Of a DNA stretch of 11,925 nucleotides, positions 6,954 to 11,925 are shown one piece after another (position 1 is the stretch's first letter; the number at the start of each line of letters is the position of its first letter). The DNA lies in contig NZ_CAJUPA010000050.1 of the NCBI RefSeq assembly GCF_910588395.1, positions 1 to 11,925 on the forward strand, written 5' to 3'. This DNA comes from an uncultured Faecalibaculum sp. (GTDB lineage Bacteria; Bacillota_I; Bacilli_A; Erysipelotrichales; Erysipelotrichaceae). The notes under the pieces are model-generated. The model was given only the letters and a program-made list of their open reading frames with translations. It made no database searches and was not told the DNA's origin. Position numbers and translations under genes: made by a program.

Positions 6954-8475
6954 CAGCGATGCCTTCTGTCTGCAGGAATGACTGCGTCCAGGCATCCAGC
7001 GCGGTCTTGATCTGCGCGATAAGCTCGTCGTCCAGCGCCTTGTCCCGGCGGATCTGGTCAATGATGTACGGATACTCCCGCCGAATGAAGGAAATCATGC
7101 CGTCTTCGTACTTCTGCACGAGATCTGCCGGCACTTTCTTCAGGTAGCGGTACTTGGATGTGAAGAGCTCCAGAACCTGCTGTTCCACAGGCATGGGCTT
7201 GTACTGCGGCTGGATCAGCAGCTGCGTGACTTTCTCGCCCTGGTTGAGCACTTCGGTTGTTGCAGCATCCAGATCGGAGCCGAATTTTGCGAAGGACTCC
7301 ATTTCATGGAACTGCGCCAGTTCCAGCTTCAGGGAGCTGGATACCTGTTTCATGGCCTTGATCTGGGCAGCGGAACCGACACGGGAAACCGACAGACCGG
7401 AATCTACCGCCGGCCGGATGCCTTCATTGAACAGCTCGGTCTTCAGGAAGATCTGGCCATCTGTGATGGAGATGACATTGGTGGGAATGTAAGCTGAAAT
7501 ATCACCGGCTTGGGTTTCAATGATCGGCAAAGCCGTCAGGGATCCGCTGCCATTGTCTTCATTCAGCCGAGCAGCCCGTTCCAGCAGCCGGGAATGCAGA
7601 TAGAATACATCTCCGGGATAGGCTTCACGTCCGGGAGGTCTGCGCAGCAGCAGAGACATGGTCCGGTACGCTACGGCGTGCTTGGACAGATCGTCGTACA
7701 CGATCAGCACATCCTTGCCGTTTTCCATCCATTCTTCGCCAATGGCACAGCCCGCATAGGGCGCAATGTACTGCAGAGGCGCCGGTTCGCTGGCTGTGGA
7801 AGCCACAACGGTTGTATAGTCCATGGCGCCGTACTGCTTCAGCTTCTCCACGATCTGGGCCACGGTGCTGGCTTTCTGGCCGATAGCCACATAAATGCAC
7901 AGCACATCCTGATCCTTCTGGTTCAGGATCGCATCAATCGCAATGGCTGTCTTGCCTGTCTGACGGTCACCGATGATCAGCTCACGCTGACCCCGGCCGA
8001 TGGGGATCATGGAATCGATGATTTTCAGACCAGTCTGCAGAGGCACGGAAACCCCTTTTCTGGTCATGACACCGGGAGCCACCCGTTCCACCGGGCGTTC
8101 CTTCGTATATTCAATGGGACCCTGCCCGTCAATGGGCTGGCCCAGGGCGTTGACTACCCGTCCAATCATGCCGTCGCCCACAGGAACCTCGACGATTTTT
8201 CCTGTGCGCTTGACCAGGTCGCCTTCCTTGATGTCGTAGTTTTCACCCATCAGCACGGCCCCGACCTGGTCTTCTTCCAGGTTCATGACCATGCCGTAGA
8301 CATCATGCGGAAAGATGAGCAGTTCGCTCATCATGGCATCCTTCAGGCCGTATACCGTGGCGATGCCGTCGCCGACACTGAGAACCGTGCCGCTTTCCGA
8401 CATTTCCAGGTCCTGACCGGCATTCTGTATCTGGGCTTTGATCAGCTTGGTGATCTCTGCCGGATTCAAACTCAT
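6940..8475 (-). CDS. atpA: F1Fo ATP synthase subunit alpha
   Basis: The alpha subunit (511 aa from ATG 8473-8475) alternates with beta in the F1 hexamer and binds nucleotide at non-catalytic sites. The N-terminal helix that contacts delta is LNPAEITKLIKAQI (3-16). The P-loop GDRQTGKT is at 169-176. VDSGLSVSRVGSAAQ at 357-371 contains the arginine finger R365, which reaches into the neighbouring catalytic site. Length is standard. A longer in-frame start 13 codons upstream (8514) overlaps atpH and adds an unrelated tail. The chosen ATG follows GCAGGTGAAGG and begins 4 nt after the atpH stop. The stop codon lies inside atpG, a 14-nt overlap. Confidence 0.98.
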   Translation of the reverse strand: MSLNPAEITKLIKAQIQNAGQDLEMSESGTVLSVGDGIATVYGLKDAMMSELLIFPHDVYGMVMNLEEDQVGAVLMGENYDIKEGDLVKRTGKIVEVPVGDGMIGRVVNALGQPIDGQGPIEYTKERPVERVAPGVMTRKGVSVPLQTGLKIIDSMIPIGRGQRELIIGDRQTGKTAIAIDAILNQKDQDVLCIYVAIGQKASTVAQIVEKLKQYGAMDYTTVVASTASEPAPLQYIAPYAGCAIGEEWMENGKDVLIVYDDLSKHAVAYRTMSLLLRRPPGREAYPGDVFYLHSRLLERAARLNEDNGSGSLTALPIIETQAGDISAYIPTNVISITDGQIFLKTELFNEGIRPAVDSGLSVSRVGSAAQIKAMKQVSSSLKLELAQFHEMESFAKFGSDLDAATTEVLNQGEKVTQLLIQPQYKPMPVEQQVLELFTSKYRYLKKVPADLVQKYEDGMISFIRREYPYIIDQIRRDKALDDELIAQIKTALDAWTQSFLQTEGIADGGK

Positions 8476-8479
8476 ACCT

Positions 8480-9013
8480 TCACCTGCTTTCCACGAGCTG
8501 CTCGCGCATTGCATTCAGCCGGCTGCGCACTGTGTTGTCCAGGACCAGGTCCCGGGCTCTGACACGCAGACCCGCAATGAGCTCCGGTTCCACCCGGACC
8601 GTCAGCTCGATCTTTCGCTTCAGACGGGACTCCAGCATGCTGACCAGAGCCGCTTCGTCTTTCGCGGACAGCGGCGCAGGTGTTTCCACCAGCACCGTCT
8701 CTATATCATTGGCTTTTCTGACACATTCCCGCCAGGCCTCCAGCATGTCCGGGAGTTTTCCCGCCATGCCGTGAGAAGCCAGAATGGACAGAAATGTGGT
8801 CAGAAGCGGCTCGGCGCCTGCACAGAGCTCCGTCAGCCAGGCTGCTTTCTGCTCCCTGGTCACACCGGGATGACTGAGCATCGCGGCATAATCCGGATTC
8901 TGCGCCAGCACCGCGTTCAGCTGCTCCAGGTCCTTTTCCACCACATCGGTGTTTCCGGCCTGCTCCGCTGATTCATACAGTGCCTGTACATAGGGCATCA
9001 GCTCTTCTGCCAT
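8480..9013 (-). CDS. atpH: F1Fo ATP synthase subunit delta
   Basis: The delta subunit (177 aa) clamps the b-subunit stalk to the top of the alpha hexamer. The N-terminal helical bundle runs to about residue 105, beginning PYVQALYESAEQAG (7-20). The C-terminal domain ends in the family motif ELIAGLRVRARDLVLDNTVRSRL, equivalent to the usual GG-(I/V)-x-(I/V)-x-G-(D/N)-x-(V/L)-x-D-x-S pattern, with T in place of the common S after D. A start site AAGAGG lies 8 nt before the ATG. It overlaps the end of atpF by 16 nt and ends 4 nt before atpA. Delta subunits diverge quickly, but motif and position make the call secure. Confidence 0.95.
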   Translation of the reverse strand: MAEELMPYVQALYESAEQAGNTDVVEKDLEQLNAVLAQNPDYAAMLSHPGVTREQKAAWLTELCAGAEPLLTTFLSILASHGMAGKLPDMLEAWRECVRKANDIETVLVETPAPLSAKDEAALVSMLESRLKRKIELTVRVEPELIAGLRVRARDLVLDNTVRSRLNAMREQLVESR

Positions 9014-9525
9014 CTGTCATCCTCTTGCGCCTGCTGGATAAAGTCTGCGACAAAATCCGCCCGCATGCTGTCGTCCGCTTCCTTTTTCACCAGTGCTTCC
9101 GCCGCGGACAGCGCCACGCTGCTGATGGCTGTGGCCATGTCCTTTTCGGCTCTGCGCTGTTCTCTGACAATGTCTTCCGCCGCTGCCTGGCGGATCCGGT
9201 CGGCCTGCGTTCTGGCAGCCGCCAGGATCTCCGCCTTTTCCTCGCCGGCCTGTGCCTTCGCCTCTTCGATCATGGCGTGGGCTTCCTTGCCGGCATCCTG
9301 CATTTTTCTGTCATAGACAGCCTTTTCTTCCAGCGCCTGCTGTTTCAGACGTTCGGAACTGTCAATGTTCTCCTGGATGAGAGCCTGACGCTTTTTGATG
9401 AACGCCGTGAGCTTGTCCCAGAAAAAATGCTTGGCGAACAGAATGATCAGAGCGGTCGAAATCAGAACCAGAATGACATCTGTCGGCGAGATTCGCAGAT
9501 AGTTGTCAATATTGAAGTCGACCAT
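8998..9525 (-). CDS. atpF: F1Fo ATP synthase subunit b
   Basis: Subunit b forms the peripheral stalk that holds the alpha/beta hexamer still against the membrane. The 175-aa protein has one N-terminal membrane helix (about 14-31, DVILVLISTALIILFAKH). A long charged, alanine-rich coiled coil follows, from about 38 to 160 (ERLKQQALEEKAVYDRK, then EKAEILAAARTQADRIRQAA). There is a single b gene, as in Bacillota, rather than the b/b' pair of phototrophs. The start is ATG 9523-9525, 6 nt after the atpE stop. The ribosome binding site is weak (AAGGGC about 9-12 nt upstream), so translation may rely on ribosomes finishing the highly expressed atpE. It overlaps atpH by 16 nt. Confidence 0.97.
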   Translation of the reverse strand: MVDFNIDNYLRISPTDVILVLISTALIILFAKHFFWDKLTAFIKKRQALIQENIDSSERLKQQALEEKAVYDRKMQDAGKEAHAMIEEAKAQAGEEKAEILAAARTQADRIRQAAAEDIVREQRRAEKDMATAISSVALSAAEALVKKEADDSMRADFVADFIQQAQEDDRWQKS

Positions 9526-9531
9526 TCAGGA

Positions 9532-9777
9532 TCAGCCCTTGATGAAGATCAGCAGAATCGCGATAACCAGAGAGTAGATACCGGTGGTTTCAGCCAGCGC
9601 GATGCCAAGCACCATGATGGACTGGATCTTTCCGGATGCTTCCGGGTTGCGGGAAACGGCTTCGGCACCCTTGCCGGCTGCGAAACCCTGGCCGATACCC
9701 TGGCCAAGACCGGCGACCATGGCAATGCCGGCGCCCAGCAGCGCCATGCCCTGTACGAAAAATTCATTGAATCCCAT
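9532..9777 (-). CDS. atpE: F1Fo ATP synthase subunit c, probable Na+-binding type
   Basis: Subunit c (81 aa) is a two-helix hairpin that assembles into the ion-carrying rotor ring. Helix 1 holds GAGIAMVAGLGQGIGQGF (16-32), then the polar loop SRNPEASGK (42-50). Helix 2 holds LAETTGIYSLVIAILL (61-76). The ion-binding glutamate is E63. With Q30, T64, T65 and Y68 it matches the Na+ signature known from the Ilyobacter tartaricus ring (Q32, E65, S66, T67, Y70), with Thr replacing Ser66. An odd point is Q26 where many relatives have proline (GIGPGxGQG). A strong AAGGAGG lies 10 nt before the ATG, fitting the need for many copies of c. The gene begins 27 nt after atpB. Confidence 0.97.
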   Translation of the reverse strand: MGFNEFFVQGMALLGAGIAMVAGLGQGIGQGFAAGKGAEAVSRNPEASGKIQSIMVLGIALAETTGIYSLVIAILLIFIKG

Positions 9778-9804
9778 AAATCATTTTCCTCCTTGATTTG
9801 TGTC

Positions 9805-10518
9805 CTAATCCGCTTCCTTCGATACCTGCTGTCCCAGGAAATAGGAACCGAGGGTGAAGAAGATGTATGTCTGGATCACACCCGAGAAGATATCGAAATA
9901 CATGTGAAGGAAGGGAGTCAGGGTGAGCCCCAGATAGCCCCAGGGCGCAATGTTCTTGATCAGCGTGTAGACCAGCATGGTAATGATGGAACCCGCCAGA
10001 ATGTTGCCGAACAGACGCATGGTCAGCGAAATCGGCAGAGCCAGCTCGCCGATGATGTTCAGCGGCGTCAGCAGCCACATGGGTTCTGTCAGTTCCTTCA
10101 TCCGGGCTTTCAGTCCTGCCTTGCGGATGGCGCTGCCCTGAATCATGACCCACAGCGTCAGCGCCAGCGTGGCATTGAAGCTCACATTGCTGGTGGGGTT
10201 CTGCAGGCCGATCAGACCAGTCAGGTTGCTGACAAGCATCATGATGATCAGAGTGCCGAAAAACGGAATGTAACGCACCGTGGTTTCCTTCAGGTTGCCC
10301 TGCACCACGTAGAGAATGAGATTGTAAATCTCCTCGCAGACATACACCAGGCCCCTGGGGGCTCTGGACGGATCGGTCTTTTCGATTTTTCTGCCTGCGA
10401 AATAGAAGAAGAAGGCGAAGACCACGCACAGGATCAGCCAGACGAGAATCGACTGCTGGATCTCCAGCGTGAAGCTGCCCAAATGGATCTCAATGGCGCT
10501 TATTGCAGCGGGGTCCAT
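9805..10518 (-). CDS. atpB: F1Fo ATP synthase subunit a
   Basis: Subunit a (237 aa) is the stator channel that passes ions to and from the c-ring. Several membrane segments are visible (about 22-41, 84-105, 117-130, 153-190, 193-228). The essential arginine is R168 in LPISLTMRLFGN (161-172). DIFSGVIQTYIFFTL (209-223) is the conserved last helix. Two start codons are six bases apart. The ATG at 10516-10518 is preferred because AAAGGAGG lies 6 nt before it, whereas the one at 10522-10524 directly abuts that site. The gene overlaps the end of the AtpI-like gene by 29 nt, suggesting coupled translation. Confidence 0.97.
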   Translation of the reverse strand: MDPAAISAIEIHLGSFTLEIQQSILVWLILCVVFAFFFYFAGRKIEKTDPSRAPRGLVYVCEEIYNLILYVVQGNLKETTVRYIPFFGTLIIMMLVSNLTGLIGLQNPTSNVSFNATLALTLWVMIQGSAIRKAGLKARMKELTEPMWLLTPLNIIGELALPISLTMRLFGNILAGSIITMLVYTLIKNIAPWGYLGLTLTPFLHMYFDIFSGVIQTYIFFTLGSYFLGQQVSKEAD

Positions 10519-10879
10519 CAACATCCTCCTTTCCCAGAAGCGGGTATATCACCAGCGCCGCTTTCTGCAGCGCGATGCCCGCCATCAGACTCAGCACCGG
10601 CACCTGCAGCCAGAGGCAGGCAGCGATGACAAGACCGTAAAAAATATACCGCCCGGCATAGTTTTTGAAACCGGACATTTTGGTGAAAGTGTTCCGACAG
10701 GCCCAGGACTGGATCATTGAAAGCCCTGCCAGACACATGAAAACACCACACCAGACGCCGCAGAAAGCCCGCAGTCCCCAGCACAGGGCAATCAGACTCC
10801 CCGCGGTTCCCAGAACCAGCGACAGACAGGCGATGGCGCCGAACTGACGGCTGATTTCAGCTGTTCTGTTTTTTCTCAT
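10490..10879 (-). CDS. atpI: AtpI-like ATP synthase assembly protein
   Basis: This is a small membrane protein of 129 aa from ATG 10877-10879. A TTG at 10886-10888 would add three residues; neither start has a strong ribosome binding site. Four hydrophobic segments (about 14-36, 38-60, 70-90, 92-111) and the position just before atpB match the AtpI (ATP synthase I) family. AtpI helps c-ring assembly or membrane insertion in several bacteria, notably for Na+-type rings, and has been proposed to move Mg2+. The C-terminus is charged (DGPRCNKRH) because the last 29 nt also encode the start of atpB. It overlaps the 59-aa gene upstream by 23 nt. The call rests on topology and position more than on motifs. 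Confidence 0.75.
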   Translation of the reverse strand: MRKNRTAEISRQFGAIACLSLVLGTAGSLIALCWGLRAFCGVWCGVFMCLAGLSMIQSWACRNTFTKMSGFKNYAGRYIFYGLVIAACLWLQVPVLSLMAGIALQKAALVIYPLLGKEDVDGPRCNKRH

Positions 10880-11036
10880 GCCACACAAGCAGCACGATGG
10901 AGCCGATCACCGCATACAGCACACCGATGACGATGAAAACCGGCGAGGTGTGCAGCCAAGAATCCAGCAGATATCCCACCAGAAGTGCCGCCAGAATGTT
11001 GGCCAGCAGAAAGCCCGGAAACTTGGCAGCCTTCAT
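10857..11036 (-). CDS. AtpZ/AtpI-family two-helix membrane protein (59 aa)
   Basis: This short gene is easy to miss. ATG 11034-11036 overlaps the upp stop as ATGA, and the frame ends at TGA 10857-10859. The product has two membrane segments (about 8-25 and 32-52). Between them GYLLDSWLHTSPVF (21-34) fits the AtpZ pattern of G-x-x-L-D followed by SP and an aromatic residue. The tail WHEKKQNS is positive. AtpZ-like proteins are encoded with ATP synthases and are thought to act with AtpI in divalent cation supply or rotor assembly. There is no clear ribosome binding site, so translation probably depends on ribosomes leaving upp. It overlaps the AtpI-like gene by 23 nt. The window therefore has both small accessory proteins in tandem. 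Confidence 0.78.
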   Translation of the reverse strand: MKAAKFPGFLLANILAALLVGYLLDSWLHTSPVFIVIGVLYAVIGSIVLLVWHEKKQNS

Positions 11037-11653
11037 TTCGTGCCGAAGATCCGGTCGCCGGCATCTCCCAGACCCGGGACGATGTAGCCGTTCTCGTTCA
11101 GCTTCTCATCCAGCGCTGCCAGATAGATATCCACATCCGGATGGGCCCGTTCCACGGCTTTCACACCTTCCGGCGCACCCACCAGGCACACCAGCTTGAT
11201 GTTCTTCGCACCCTGGCGCTTGACCATGTCAATGGCTGCATTGGCACTACCGCCGGTGGCCAGCATCGGATCCACGATGAGCACCGTGGCTTCCGGAATG
11301 GTGGACGGGTATTTCTCGAAATAGGTGTGGGGTTCCAGGGTCTTTTCATCCCGGTACAGACCGATGTGAGCGACTTTGGCCGTGGGAATCAGCGACAGGA
11401 TCCCGGTGACCATGCCCAGGCCTGCCCGCAGGATCGGGGCCACCACCACCGGAGACTCCAGAGTCTTTCCGGTATAGGAACAGATGGGCGTTTCGATTTC
11501 CACATCATCCACCGGCAGATCCCGGGTCACTTCATACACCATCAGGCTGCCGATTTCATCCAGGTTCTCCCGAAAATCCTTGGTGCCTGTGTTCTTGTCA
11601 CGCATGACCGTCAGCTTGTGACGGATCAGAGGATGTTCAATTACATGAAGCAT
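11033..11653 (-). CDS. upp: Uracil phosphoribosyltransferase
   Basis: Upp converts uracil and PRPP to UMP and pyrophosphate in the cytoplasm (pyrimidine salvage). The protein is 206 aa, a normal length. The PRPP-binding loop VLIVDPMLATGGSA runs from 124 to 137 with D128. The uracil-binding C-terminus GYIVPGLGDAGDRIFGT (189-205) is intact, as is the segment PILRAGLGM at 73-81. GAGGT lies about 7 nt before the ATG. It is the first gene after the promoter, and its stop overlaps the next start, so it shares a transcript with the ATP synthase genes, as its location next to atp in other Bacillota suggests. Confidence 0.98.
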   Translation of the reverse strand: MLHVIEHPLIRHKLTVMRDKNTGTKDFRENLDEIGSLMVYEVTRDLPVDDVEIETPICSYTGKTLESPVVVAPILRAGLGMVTGILSLIPTAKVAHIGLYRDEKTLEPHTYFEKYPSTIPEATVLIVDPMLATGGSANAAIDMVKRQGAKNIKLVCLVGAPEGVKAVERAHPDVDIYLAALDEKLNENGYIVPGLGDAGDRIFGTK

Positions 11654-11679
11654 AGTTCTTACCTCGATTTTCCGGTCTC

Positions 11680-11688
11680 ATTATAACA
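11680..11688 (-). promoter_or_regulatory. Extended -10 promoter of the upp-atp operon
   Basis: The minus strand reads TGTTATAAT, a perfect extended -10 (TGn plus TATAAT). No good -35 is seen at 16-18 nt, which extended -10 promoters can do without. The predicted start near 11672-11674 gives a leader of about 20 nt that contains the ribosome binding site and leaves no room for an attenuator or riboswitch. It is the best promoter in the window. Confidence 0.75.
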
Positions 11689-11769
11689 GAGTGACATAAC
11701 GGAATACACCGCGGCCGGCAGGCAGGTCTGTCCTGGAAAACCCCTGGGGCAGCGCCGGTTTCCGTCAGA

Positions 11770-11819
11770 TTCATCCATTGGATGAACGGGGTTATTTTAC
11801 AACTTTTATCCCGGATAAA
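11770..11819. repeat. Two short dyads upstream of the upp promoter
   Basis: TTCATCC-ATT-GGATGAA (11770-11786) and TTTATCC-C-GGATAAA (11805-11819) are perfect 7-bp inverted repeats whose centres are 34 bp apart. Both share ATCC...GGAT half-sites. They lie about 80-140 bp upstream of the -10 box. Neither is followed by a T run on either strand, so they do not look like terminators and could be protein-binding sites. The rest of the 11689-11925 stretch holds no gene I can support. Confidence 0.35.
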
Positions 11820-11925
11820 CCGTCGGCCATGCCCCCTGCTGCCGGAAGTGACAGAAAAAGAGTTCTGTTGCACGGGTCTTTCACAGTTCCATCTGAACAT
11901 ATCTCAGATTGGAATTTTTAATAAT

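Noticed and set aside
6954..7061. N-terminal extension of the gamma subunit
   Set aside because: The extra 36 codons lie inside the atpA coding region, lack similarity to gamma, and are not preceded by a better start site than the ATG at 6951-6953.
8980..10629. Long plus-strand open frame (549 codons) opposite atpF-atpE-atpB
   Set aside because: It is antisense to conserved ATP synthase genes, and its translation is rich in His, Gln and Asp as typical of a shadow frame.
11637..11900. 87-codon minus-strand frame upstream of upp
   Set aside because: It overlaps the promoter and the start of upp, has no plausible ribosome binding site, and its Arg/Cys/Pro-rich translation has no protein-like pattern.
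11889..11919. Hairpin CCATCTGA/TCAGATTGG followed by a T run on the plus strand
   Set aside because: It could be a plus-strand terminator, but no plus-strand gene precedes it, and the stem is short with a bulge. It lies at the window edge, so context is missing.

Overview
All recognisable genes in this window lie on the minus strand, so the biology reads from right to left. The base composition is moderately GC-rich. The order upp, AtpZ/AtpI-type proteins, then atpB-E-F-H-A-G-D-C is the classic arrangement of Bacillota (B. subtilis also has upp directly upstream of the atp operon). The uracil phosphoribosyltransferase and c-subunit sequences look like those of gut Bacillota. An Erysipelotrichia-like host is my guess, from general resemblance only.

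Region 1 (about 4247-11925) is a tightly packed housekeeping transcription unit. It starts at an extended -10 promoter (TGTTATAAT on the minus strand, 11680-11688). It continues through upp, a 59-aa AtpZ-like membrane protein joined to upp by an ATGA overlap, an AtpI-like protein, and the eight F1Fo ATP synthase genes. It ends at an intrinsic terminator just after atpC (4247-4283). Neighbouring genes overlap or lie within a few bases of each other, apart from 27 nt between atpB and atpE. The c subunit carries the residues of a Na+-binding rotor (Q30, E63, T64, T65, Y68), so the enzyme may be coupled to sodium rather than protons. The epsilon subunit keeps the ATP-sensing I(L)DxxRA motif.

Region 2 (about 1-4246) is accessory. 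After the atp terminator there is a possible promoter embedded in an inverted repeat, then a gene with a very good ribosome binding site whose reading frame is broken at least three times (3476-4137). Next come a 212-aa protein with features of the DarT1-associated NADAR antitoxin family (removal of ADP-ribose), a GNAT acetyltransferase, an unrecognised 143-aa protein, a membrane-anchored YdcF/DUF218 protein, and a GrpB/UPF0157 protein that runs off the left edge. The first three lie close together and could be one operon. The most interesting signal is the NADAR-type gene, apparently left without a toxin and preceded by a decaying gene of unknown family.

No rRNA, tRNA, CRISPR array, insertion sequence or riboswitch was recognised. 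I saw no convincing gene on the plus strand.
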